From Sphingobacterium phlebotomi (GTDB taxonomy: Bacteria; Bacteroidota; Bacteroidia; Sphingobacteriales; Sphingobacteriaceae), in NCBI RefSeq assembly GCF_008180195.1, contig NZ_VTAV01000012.1:62001-126000 (forward strand): 64,000 nucleotides of DNA. The letters are read 5' to 3'. Positions within the stretch are counted from its first letter, which is position 1; every line of letters starts with the position of its first letter. Made by a program: the position numbers and the translations under genes. The notes beneath the pieces were generated by a model that made no database searches, was not told the origin of the DNA, and saw only the letters and a list, made by a program, of their open reading frames with translations. This document shows, piece after piece, positions 45,301-53,644 of the stretch.

Positions 45301-45403
45301 CCTGCCGATCCCCATCAACGACGCGCCCTTGCGTGGTTACCTGCTGTCCATGTGTCATCATGGTGCTAGTGGCCAGTATGAGTAATAAAAATATCCTTAT
45401 CAT
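42389..45403 (-). CDS. SusC/RagA TonB-linked outer membrane transporter (locus 1)
   Basis: 1004 residues. Signal peptide ending THGQQ, CarboxypepD_reg-like domain (about 22-100), TonB-box region and plug ([76 protein letters not shown]), then a 22-strand barrel ending [13 protein letters not shown]. It imports glycan fragments powered by TonB. Partner of the SusD protein encoded 17 bp downstream. Preceded by GH43 (43-bp gap), which puts the pair in the middle of the operon rather than first, less usual for PULs. Confidence 0.97.
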   Translation of the reverse strand: [1004 protein letters not shown]

Positions 45404-45446
45404 AATTATATGTTTTATATCATTTTTTTAGTTTCTTATACTTTTC

Positions 45447-46394
45447 CTACTTAACTTTTATCGGACTTCGTATCGTGTTTTCGTTTACTGTAACCGTCTG
45501 ATCACCAATCTTCATATCGACAATATGCAGTAGACGAGGGGCTACTTTTTGTTGGTCGTAATGGGAATGGAATACATATTTTTCATCCCCCATTTTATCA
45601 GTAAAATAAGCCCCATGCCCGGTGCCGACCAATCCGTTTTTAGGATTTTGCAGAATGGGATTACCGCTCTGTTTCCGCCAAGGCCCCAATGGCGAAGTCG
45701 CCATAGCGTATCCCACACCATAATCTTGGCTTCTAAAATCGTTAGCCGAATACAACATATAGTATATCCCTTCTTTTTTAATGACCGATGCACCTTCATT
45801 TACTTTACCCAGCGATGTCTCCCAACCGGCATCGGAAGTTTCCAGACACATCGTCAATGTTTCTTCCTTGATCGTTTCCCAATCATCTTCAAGTTCCGCT
45901 ACCCAAATGACATTGCCATTGGTAAAGCGGACAAAATAAACGTAGGGCGTACCGTCATCGTCTATAAAGAGCGAAGAATCTATTCCTTTTTCTGTACGCA
46001 TCGGTTTTTTGACGTGTTGCTTGAACGGCCCTAAAGGTGAATCTGATGTTGCGACACAGATGTGCTCCTCGGCCGAATAAAACAGGTAGAATGTAGCGTT
46101 GGATTCCCTATAGTATACTTCCGGTGCCCAAAACCATTTTTCACCAAATGAATCCTCTTTTTTTAACAACATATCCGAATGTCGTTTCCATTCATTTAAA
46201 TTATCGGAGTAATACACCTCGAATCCTTCATCAGTACTTGTTCCGTAGGCATAATACCTATCTTCATGATACAGAATATAAGGATCCGCCAGTGCCAATT
46301 TTTCGTTTTGATCTTCCCCTGAACGGTTCGTCGTAGCACACGATAATAACAATATCACCGACAGCAGATAAAGAACTCTATTTTGTTTTTTCAT
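45447..46394 (-). CDS. GH43 family lipoprotein glycosidase (copy 2)
   Basis: 315 residues, lipobox LLLSCA. Catalytic acids: Asp in LADPYILYHEDRYYAYG, Asp in GIDSSLFIDDDGTPYVYFVRF, Glu in KVNEGASVIKKEG. A duplicate of the GH43 at 39840. One visible difference is EGA instead of EGP after the general acid and CLETSDAGWETS in place of CINVSQNWERI in the substrate loop, which could change specificity. It lies 12 bp after the TIG/NHL gene, near the start of the operon. Confidence 0.93.
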   Translation of the reverse strand: MKKQNRVLYLLSVILLLSCATTNRSGEDQNEKLALADPYILYHEDRYYAYGTSTDEGFEVYYSDNLNEWKRHSDMLLKKEDSFGEKWFWAPEVYYRESNATFYLFYSAEEHICVATSDSPLGPFKQHVKKPMRTEKGIDSSLFIDDDGTPYVYFVRFTNGNVIWVAELEDDWETIKEETLTMCLETSDAGWETSLGKVNEGASVIKKEGIYYMLYSANDFRSQDYGVGYAMATSPLGPWRKQSGNPILQNPKNGLVGTGHGAYFTDKMGDEKYVFHSHYDQQKVAPRLLHIVDMKIGDQTVTVNENTIRSPIKVK

Positions 46395-46406
46395 TATGTC
46401 TATAAA

Positions 46407-47717
46407 TTACTCGTCTTTTATTATTCTAATTCTTGAGTTCACCAAATCAGCTATGTAGATATTCCCATGTTTATCAATAGCTATTCCTTCCGGTTCATTA
46501 AATTTTGCACTTGCGCCATTTCCATTCGCAAAACCTTGGTTTCCTGGCCCTCCGTCGCCCGCATATCTCGATACTTCTCCCGAAGGGGATACTGTACGAA
46601 TCCAGTGGTTAAACTTCTCTGCTATGTATAGCCGACCTTGCGCATCTACCGTGACCTGAGCCGGCTGATCAAAACTTGCGTTTACACCATGCCCATCGGA
46701 TTGCCCCCAAGAACCCGTGCCTGCAAAACGCTGAAAACCACCGCTAATCTCATTCGTGGATGGATTATATTGCGCACTAAGTATTCCGATAAAGGGATAT
46801 TTTGCCACAACATACATTGTTTTTGCATCCGGCGAAAAACCAAAGTTGGCATAGAAATCGCCACCAATGCCAGGTACCGTCGCCAGATCATACAATAATG
46901 TGGCACTTTTGGTTGTCTTATTCCATTTGTAGAGTTTTCTTTGCCAGCAGTAAAAAATAAGTGTACCATCAACGGGATTTACACCCGCGAAATTAACGTG
47001 ATTGGATGGAGCTGATCGCACATAATCCTGCTGTACCCTAAAATCAGTATCTCTTGTCAGCATAGCAACAGAAACATTATTGGGATTACCAGCGTTGTCA
47101 TTACCGATAAAAAGGGTGTCTGATGTGACAGACATCGTGATACTTCTCGGGTTGTTAATCGATCCCGAGAGTGCAGCTACGGTTTCCACCATTCCATCTT
47201 TGATACGTCTTATGCGCCGTCCTTCTTCCAAAACAAATAATGCGTCATCCTTTTTGTCGTATGTCAACCAATACGGCCTGCTGAAACTAGCTTGTGCCAA
47301 GCTTCCGTCTACAGAGACTGCGGCTCCGCTACCACTATATGTATATACGTTTCTGACATACTCATAATCAAAATTGCTATCTGAACTGAATTCTTTATTC
47401 CTGACAGCAATTTTGACTGCGCCACTTCCTGCAGCATTTGGAACAAGTGCATAAATACGCGTAGGCGTTACACTGATAACTTCTGCTGGTATATCATTGA
47501 CCCAGACTTTTGCATCAGCTACGCTATTTCCGAAATTAGCACCTTTAATCATCAGTTCTGTTCCGCCTTTTCCTGTTTCTGGCGAATAACTCTCAAACGT
47601 TGGCTCTCCTAGAATAGGTTCTTTTTCGGAGTCACTACATCCTACAAAACTGAACCCAAAGAGTGACATGATCAATGCCGTAGCCCTATAGGTGTTTTTT
47701 TTACGAATGGTTTTCAT
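46407..47717 (-). CDS. IPT/TIG and NHL-repeat surface lipoprotein (putative glycan-binding)
   Basis: 436 residues, lipobox FVGCS. An IPT/TIG immunoglobulin-like domain (about 40-120: FESYSPETGKGGTELMIKGANFG, VNDIPAEVISVTPTRIYALVP) is followed by an NHL/beta-propeller (about 130-436) whose blades are readable: GSINNPRSITMSVTSDTLFIGNDN, FDQPAQVTVDAQGRLYIAEKFNHWIRTV, FNEPEGIAIDKHGNIYIADLVNSRIRII. In PULs this architecture takes the SusE/F or surface-glycan-binding position. First structural gene after the HTCS regulator, 54 bp upstream of which a promoter box is seen. Confidence 0.9.
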   Translation of the reverse strand: MKTIRKKNTYRATALIMSLFGFSFVGCSDSEKEPILGEPTFESYSPETGKGGTELMIKGANFGNSVADAKVWVNDIPAEVISVTPTRIYALVPNAAGSGAVKIAVRNKEFSSDSNFDYEYVRNVYTYSGSGAAVSVDGSLAQASFSRPYWLTYDKKDDALFVLEEGRRIRRIKDGMVETVAALSGSINNPRSITMSVTSDTLFIGNDNAGNPNNVSVAMLTRDTDFRVQQDYVRSAPSNHVNFAGVNPVDGTLIFYCWQRKLYKWNKTTKSATLLYDLATVPGIGGDFYANFGFSPDAKTMYVVAKYPFIGILSAQYNPSTNEISGGFQRFAGTGSWGQSDGHGVNASFDQPAQVTVDAQGRLYIAEKFNHWIRTVSPSGEVSRYAGDGGPGNQGFANGNGASAKFNEPEGIAIDKHGNIYIADLVNSRIRIIKDE

Positions 47718-47782
47718 TGTAGTTACTAGATTTATATTGTTAACGATTTACTGTAAGAACGACGGTTAGCTGTTCTTTCCAA

Positions 47783-47790
47783 CAAAAGTA
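47783..47790 (-). promoter_or_regulatory. Putative -7 box of the GH43 utilisation operon
   Basis: TACTTTTG on the minus strand, 65 nt before the TIG/NHL ATG. A TTG (within TTTTTGG) lies 24 nt upstream, a few bases longer than the usual spacer, which fits an activator-dependent promoter controlled by the HTCS. Operator sequence not identified. Confidence 0.45.
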
Positions 47791-47890
47791 TGCTAAGACA
47801 GCATTTATTAATACCAAAAAGGTCTCAATAAATGATAATCCTGTATCAAAATTGAATCAACAAAAAAACAATAATCTGATTATTAATTAA

Positions 47891-50800
47891 TTAGGTTTTT
47901 TTATAATCTTTTGGCAGCGTACCGAATTGTTCTTGGAAACATTTGGAAAAATAAGAAGATGAACTGAATCCAACGATATAGCAAATCTCTCCTATAGGGT
48001 ATTTATTTTCCCGAATAAGTTGTGCCGCCATTTTCAAACGCTCGAGTTTTAGGTATTCATTGGGCGACATATCTAAAACACCTTTTATCTTTCTATAGAA
48101 ACTCGCCCGACTCATATGCAGCATCTCAGCTATATCCTCCATCTTCAAATCTGCGTGCTGCATATTTTGGTGGATAGACTCCCGAAGTTTATTTAAGAAT
48201 ATTTTGTCTGTTTCGGTGATGACCATCGAACTTGATGTAACGACCGGATTTTTCAAAAAAGCCTCCTTGAGTTTTTCTCTGCTGTTAATAAGGTTAGCCG
48301 TTACCGCCAATAGATAATCCGGAGAAAATGGCTTTTCGATATAAGCATCTGCCCCTACCGTCATACCTTCTATCTTTGACTGTATATTTGTTTTTGCTGT
48401 TAACAGTACAATAGGAATATGGCTATAATGAATATCAGACTTAATCTTTTCGCATAGTTCTATACCGTCCATCAATGACATCATGATATCACTAATGATT
48501 AGTGATACGAAATTATTCTTTAATATTTCTAACGCCTCCTCTCCATTGGCAGCGACTAACTTATTATACTCCTCTGGCAATATTTTTATAATAAAATGCT
48601 GCATATCTGCACTATCTTCTACGATCAATATGGTATAAGATTTCTCAGAAGAAGGATAGTTATTTTTAATAATAGCCGTATTATAATTGGTGTCATCAGG
48701 ATTATCGGCTATGACGATTCTTTTCTCCTGATATCTAGGTAAAATCAGTGAAAACCGATTGAGTTTTATATCCTCCACCATATTCAGCGTACCATTATGT
48801 AGTTCTGCTAAGGAACGCGCCAGTGACATACCAATCCCCGCTCCGGAAATATGCGTTTGTTCCGGATGATGGAGCCTGGAGAACGGTTTAAATACTTCAT
48901 CATAAAGCTCCTTGGACACCACAATACCGTCATTTTCTACACTCACTTCAAATGTATCGTCTTGCTGATGGATAATCAGACTTGCTTTGATGTTTAATGC
49001 CGCATACTTGATTGCGTTACTAAACATATTGCTGATGATCTTTATAAATGCTTCCTGGTCTATATAAGCATAGAAATCTTCATCCTTTATCTCTAAAAGA
49101 AAAACACGCTTATTTTGTTTGATCATCGGTGAAAATCGATGATATATTTCGCGGAGCAAACTGGGTATATGATGATGGGACAAATGGAGAAGAAACCCTT
49201 CTTTTTCTACCTTTTTGAAATCCAATAGTTGATCCGTTAGATCCAACAATCTGTCGGTATTCTTTTTCATGATATGAAGATCGTCCCGTGTCTCTTCTTT
49301 TTCAATATCATTCTTCATAAGAATATATTCCAACGGACCTTTTATTAAGCTAAGTGGCGTTCGTATCTCATGCGTGATCTGTGTAAAGAATCGTATTTTT
49401 GCGTCGTATATTTCCCGTTCCTTATTCTGCTCCAGTTCCTGAACAAATCTTTTCTGTCTTATTTTTTGACGCTCTATTAAATACCTTATCACTATATATA
49501 ATACCAATATAAAAAAAATGCCGTAAGCGATATAAGCCCCAGTCGTCAGATAAAAAGGAGGAAGTATCCGCATAAAAAGTGTTTTCTCTTGTGGATTCCA
49601 TACGCCGTCGTTATTCGCCCCTCTTATTCTTAACAAATAGTCGCCTCTATTTAAATTAGAATAGCTAATGACAGGAGATTCATAGATATGATGCCATTCG
49701 TCATCCAATCCTTCTAATTTGTATTGCAACGAATTGATCTCAGGTGCTTGAAAACTCAAAGCAGCGACGCGTAAAGAAAAATAATTTTGATCGTGTTTTA
49801 AGACGATAGAATCAGAAAATAGAATACTTTTCTCCAAAGGTGAATCGGTTACACCAATAGCGACCGGCTTATTAAACAAAAGAAAATCCGTGATGTGGAT
49901 TGGCGGGACGTATTCATTTTGGGAAAAATTACGTGGGTTAAAGGATATCATCCCGTTTATACATCCCAATAGAATATCTCCATGCCTTGTTTTATAACTC
50001 GACTTATAATTAAACTGATTACTCAATAATCCGCTGGCAACTGTAAAGGTTCTACTGTCATTTTTTTGAGGATGAAATTTTACCAAACCATTATTGGTGG
50101 TGATCCAAAAATAACCCGAATCGTCTTCGACGATCTGATAAATGACATCACTCGGTGAGCCTTGTTGGGTAGTATAGGAAATGAACGTCTTCTTTTCCTG
50201 GTCAAATCGACAAAAGCCTCTACCTTCGGTTGTCAACCAGATCTGTTTCCGGCTATCTTCGAAAATACTCAACACTTTGTTATAAGGAAGCGCACCTTCC
50301 TTATCCGAATATTCAAAATGTTCATATTTTTCACGTCTCGGATCATACCTGAAAACACCATCTACATAAGTCGCTATCCATAAAAAGCCTTTGGAGTCCT
50401 CTTTGATATCATATATTAGATTATTACCTAGCTCTATAATTCGCTCAAAACTTTCCCTATCCTTATCATATCTAATCAATCCCTGTCCTGTGCCGAGATA
50501 AATATGCCCTGATGAAGCTTTTAGGATCGAGAATATATAATTATCATGGATGGTTGTAGGAGAATCATCCGCGGTATATGATTTTATCCGGCCTGTTACC
50601 GTATTCATTACGCGGACCCCTTTTGAAAACGTCCCTATCCAAAGCTCATCACCATCCATACATAGTCCATGTATGTTTGAAAATTGGGCACTTGGCGCAT
50701 ATTGTTTTAGCGCTTTCGTAGATAGATCAAATTTGAATAAGCCTGCGTCTTCTGTTCCTACCCACAAGATATCGCCACGCCCTTTACAAATTTCTCTTAC

Positions 50801-51889
50801 GCGTTGCCCCTTCAGTGATTCCGTATCGTCTGTTGGATAAAACTTCTCGAAAAATGTTGTTTGCTTAGGATAGTAATTAACACCACCAAAGAAAGAGCCA
50901 ACCCACATCCCACCCTCTCGATCTTTGTACAATGAATAGATCGCATTATCCGAGATGGAAAACGGGTCAGACAGTTTATTGGCGACATACTTACAGGTTT
51001 GGGCTTCGGTATTATATATGTATATGCCCGTCTCTGTTCCTATCCATAGCTCTTTATCTGTATAAGGAAAGATACACCTAACGAAAATCGGTTCAGACGA
51101 ACGACTGGCCAACAATACCTTGCGCACGACTTGTGAATGCAGGTTTATTTCTAGCATACCGTTGCTTTCGGTGCCGAGGTATATGTTATTTGAATTTCCG
51201 AGATATATCGCCGTAATGATTTCGTCCCTTAGGTTATAGGTATGTTTCTCCTGTTGATAAGGTTCGATTGTTTGAAAATCATCTCTGGTAAAATATAAGC
51301 CACTATTAAGTGCCATCCACACAATACCACGGTCGTCGATCTCAAAATCCCGAACGCTACCTTTGTCTGCAAAATCATAATTATGTAGTTTTTTTGTACC
51401 TGTTTCGTAACAAAAAAGGCCTGCTCCATCAACAGAAATCATAATCATTCCGTTTTTTCCAGCGCTTATTTTATGAACCGTCCGATTTATCAGACGACCA
51501 TTTTGGGCTTCTTGTACAAACCGCTCGAATTGCTCGTTTTGCGGATCATATATGTAGAGATTGACATCTGTTCCAACCCATATTTTACCCGCTGCATCTT
51601 CGAAAAGACAAGTTATAAAACCGTTTTCTAACCCATTTGTATTCTTAAATACCTTAATGGAGATACCGTCATATCTATTTAACCCGTCTTTCGTACCAAA
51701 CCATATAAACCCATGGCTATCTTGTAGTATCGCATTTACGGTATTTTGTGATAAGCCTTTATCGACACCTAACTTCTTGAAGTAATAAGGTGATGTGGTC
51801 TGAGACACCCCTGACGTGACTACAAAGATAACATGGATGAATAAACAGGTCCACTTGGTAACGGCTTTTAATATAGGTTGTCTGCGCAT
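47891..51889 (-). CDS. Hybrid two-component system regulator (HTCS) of the GH43 locus
   Basis: About 1332 residues. The TTG at 51922 is the longest start; ATG 51889 (MRRQPILKAVTKWTCLFIHVIFVV) begins the membrane signal. Order: signal anchor, 14-15 Reg_prop propeller blades in two sensor propellers (for example LPYNKVLSIFEDSRKQIWLTT, GHIYLGTGQGLIRYD), Y_Y_Y domain, one TM (GAYIAYGIFFILVLYIVIRYLI), HisKA (THEIRTPLSLIKGPLEYIL), HATPase_c (NMFSNAIKYA, GAGIGMSLARSLAELHNGT), receiver (ISDIMMSLMDGIEL, phospho-Asp), and AraC HTH (MEDIAEMLHMSRASFYRKIKG, IGEICYIVGFSSSSYFSKCF). It binds an oligosaccharide in the periplasm and activates the adjacent operon directly. Confidence 0.95.
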   Translation of the reverse strand: MRRQPILKAVTKWTCLFIHVIFVVTSGVSQTTSPYYFKKLGVDKGLSQNTVNAILQDSHGFIWFGTKDGLNRYDGISIKVFKNTNGLENGFITCLFEDAAGKIWVGTDVNLYIYDPQNEQFERFVQEAQNGRLINRTVHKISAGKNGMIMISVDGAGLFCYETGTKKLHNYDFADKGSVRDFEIDDRGIVWMALNSGLYFTRDDFQTIEPYQQEKHTYNLRDEIITAIYLGNSNNIYLGTESNGMLEINLHSQVVRKVLLASRSSEPIFVRCIFPYTDKELWIGTETGIYIYNTEAQTCKYVANKLSDPFSISDNAIYSLYKDREGGMWVGSFFGGVNYYPKQTTFFEKFYPTDDTESLKGQRVREICKGRGDILWVGTEDAGLFKFDLSTKALKQYAPSAQFSNIHGLCMDGDELWIGTFSKGVRVMNTVTGRIKSYTADDSPTTIHDNYIFSILKASSGHIYLGTGQGLIRYDKDRESFERIIELGNNLIYDIKEDSKGFLWIATYVDGVFRYDPRREKYEHFEYSDKEGALPYNKVLSIFEDSRKQIWLTTEGRGFCRFDQEKKTFISYTTQQGSPSDVIYQIVEDDSGYFWITTNNGLVKFHPQKNDSRTFTVASGLLSNQFNYKSSYKTRHGDILLGCINGMISFNPRNFSQNEYVPPIHITDFLLFNKPVAIGVTDSPLEKSILFSDSIVLKHDQNYFSLRVAALSFQAPEINSLQYKLEGLDDEWHHIYESPVISYSNLNRGDYLLRIRGANNDGVWNPQEKTLFMRILPPFYLTTGAYIAYGIFFILVLYIVIRYLIERQKIRQKRFVQELEQNKEREIYDAKIRFFTQITHEIRTPLSLIKGPLEYILMKNDIEKEETRDDLHIMKKNTDRLLDLTDQLLDFKKVEKEGFLLHLSHHHIPSLLREIYHRFSPMIKQNKRVFLLEIKDEDFYAYIDQEAFIKIISNMFSNAIKYAALNIKASLIIHQQDDTFEVSVENDGIVVSKELYDEVFKPFSRLHHPEQTHISGAGIGMSLARSLAELHNGTLNMVEDIKLNRFSLILPRYQEKRIVIADNPDDTNYNTAIIKNNYPSSEKSYTILIVEDSADMQHFIIKILPEEYNKLVAANGEEALEILKNNFVSLIISDIMMSLMDGIELCEKIKSDIHYSHIPIVLLTAKTNIQSKIEGMTVGADAYIEKPFSPDYLLAVTANLINSREKLKEAFLKNPVVTSSSMVITETDKIFLNKLRESIHQNMQHADLKMEDIAEMLHMSRASFYRKIKGVLDMSPNEYLKLERLKMAAQLIRENKYPIGEICYIVGFSSSSYFSKCFQEQFGTLPKDYKKT

Positions 51890-52000
51890 AGATGATAGGC
51901 CACTAATATCGCGAAAATCCAAGAAAACAGAAATTTTAATCGCAGATCTTATAAAAGAGGGATGGAGAATATTATCTAATATGGATATCTTTCGAGCCTC

Positions 52001-52642
52001 CTACTCCGGAAATACAATTTCAATATGCCCTTCTTTTCCTTCCCATTTAGGCCCTTTCTGTAAAACCTGTATAATCTCTTCATAGATCGGTTGTTTCTTG
52101 GCTACCTGTGGCTGTATATCATAAGGAAGCCCATATTGTCCAACTTTGAAGCGAACCTCTAACCGCTTTTCCATATTTACACCAGAATAATGCTCCGATA
52201 CAAATGCAGAAAATGCGTTCCATCCATCTACCGGGCGCGCATCACCACCAGGCAATGAATGTACAGCCGTCTGTGTAAGGTCATCATCCATCAGCTCCAC
52301 TTCCGTTACATTAGCGCTCTGTCTATTAGGAAGATAGCGGATCAACAGAAGTGTACAGACGGCGATAAACATGACCGCCCCCACCATACCTATTGCTAAA
52401 CGCTGCCAGCTAAAATAAAATTTATTTTTGCGTTGAGCATGCTCCGCTATACGCCGCTCAAGCCGTTGTTGTAATAAGCTCAACGATTTTACATCAACTC
52501 CTTGCTGCATTTTATAGCCATCAATCGCATCCTGCAAGAATGGATCTTCCAACGCCTCCCGCTCCAACGCGTGCATCTCTTCCCGGCTCATTAAGCCGTG
52601 TATATAGTTATGTATTCTTGACAGTTGATAGTTATTTTCCAT
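52001..52642 (-). CDS. Membrane anti-sigma-like protein with TonB-C-like C-terminus
   Basis: 213 residues. The N-terminal ~85 residues are cytoplasmic and helical (IHNYIHGLMSREEMHALEREALEDPFLQDAIDGYK, a Bacteroidota anti-sigma head). One TM helix (LAIGMVGAVMFIAVCTLLLI, about 87-106). The periplasmic part (about 107-213) ends with NMEKRLEVRFKVGQYGLPYDI and QVLQKGPKWEGKEGHIEIVFPE, a pattern like the TonB C-terminal domain (V-x-V-x-F...G...KxGPKW). It overlaps the sigma factor gene by 11 bases, so it is very probably its inhibitor. What the TonB-like end senses is unknown. Confidence 0.82.
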   Translation of the reverse strand: MENNYQLSRIHNYIHGLMSREEMHALEREALEDPFLQDAIDGYKMQQGVDVKSLSLLQQRLERRIAEHAQRKNKFYFSWQRLAIGMVGAVMFIAVCTLLLIRYLPNRQSANVTEVELMDDDLTQTAVHSLPGGDARPVDGWNAFSAFVSEHYSGVNMEKRLEVRFKVGQYGLPYDIQPQVAKKQPIYEEIIQVLQKGPKWEGKEGHIEIVFPE

Positions 52643-53180
52643 TTTTCCCGCTCTCCATACAAATTTTCAAGTTTCTTTTCCCATTTTGGATATAGCTCTT
52701 CACCTTATTCAAATCGTATCCAGTCTCTTCCGCAATATCCTTGTAGCATTTTTGCTCCAGATAGAACAGACGTACACAGACTGCCTGATCCGTGGAAAGG
52801 GATGCCAAACATTCGTGTACTTTATCGAAATCATCTTCTGTCCATTTCCCTTCATCCTCCATCACGAGCTTTTGTTCGCTTTCAGACATATTATCTTCGA
52901 TATCCACATACATTTTGCCTTTCTGCTTTCGGAGTTCCATCAAGCAATAATTTCGGGCAAACACATACAGCCAGCTTTTAAAATTATCCACCTCATGTAC
53001 ACGGAGCTTATGTACCAGTTGTTCAAAGATCTGCATTACCGCATCCTGACTCGCCGCTTGCTCCTGAAAATACTTAAAACACACACCGTATAGCAAAGAC
53101 ATATAGGGAGCATATAGTTTCCCCAATGCCTGCAAATCGCCCGTCTGCTTATAATATATGAGTTGTTCTTTTTCGTCCAT
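52632..53180 (-). CDS. ECF-type RNA polymerase sigma factor
   Basis: 182 residues. Sigma-2 region: LGKLYAPYMSLLYGVCFKYFQ and the -10-recognition FKSWLYVFARNYCLMELRKQKG. Sigma-4 region: LASLSTDQAVCVRLFYLEQKCYKDIAEETGYDLNKVKSYIQNGKRNL with a helix-turn-helix. A longer acidic linker than usual joins them (about 95-120). Overlaps the anti-sigma gene by 11 bases; the pair faces away from the HTCS gene in order but in the same direction. No SusC is adjacent, so it is not a standard trans-envelope PUL sigma. Confidence 0.93.
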   Translation of the reverse strand: MDEKEQLIYYKQTGDLQALGKLYAPYMSLLYGVCFKYFQEQAASQDAVMQIFEQLVHKLRVHEVDNFKSWLYVFARNYCLMELRKQKGKMYVDIEDNMSESEQKLVMEDEGKWTEDDFDKVHECLASLSTDQAVCVRLFYLEQKCYKDIAEETGYDLNKVKSYIQNGKRNLKICMESGKNGK

Positions 53181-53644
53181 ACACTATTGTCCATTAAGAG
53201 GATGCTGAAAGATAGTAAATTCCATAAGAAAACTATAAAGAAATAACATCATCAGCGAAACTACGTGAACCTGACGACGACACAGAATCAGGACGAGTAT
53301 AAGACAGCCTATCCCCAAATTGCCCATGAGTCCATATTGAGTCCACATTAACTCCGCCATAATTCCACCTATTTCTGTTCAAATTTGCATTCACCACGCT
53401 ATCATGATACGGACACCCTTTTTTCAGGGGCAAGTTGCTCAGGGTTTGGTGATAAAATTCCTGCCGTCTGTCCTGACGCATCCTCAACATCAAAATTGTC
53501 TTGTTACAGACCGTTGCAAAAATGGCAAGGCCTTCTCGAAAAGACATTACGAAAATGGCAAAAGCACTCATACACGTTTTTCAAATTTCCTAAAAATTCA
53601 CATTTATTTGATTTACAAACAGTTGATTACTTAATTTCACTGTT
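53181..53644. other. 464-bp region without a confident gene
   Basis: On the minus strand an open frame 53571-53233 (112 aa from its first ATG, about 104 from ATG 53547) precedes the sigma factor by 52 bp. Its C-terminal half is Ser/Asp/Arg-rich (DRLSYTRPDSVSSSGSRSF) and lacks a recognisable fold; it could be a decayed gene, a small leader gene, or chance. Plus-strand frames in the same stretch have no coding character. The right end must hold the start region of the plus-strand gene at 53645. Confidence 0.4.

Noticed and set aside
53233..53571. Minus-strand 112-aa ORF upstream of the ECF sigma factor as a confident gene
   Set aside because: No recognisable fold or signal; kept only as part of the described intergenic region.
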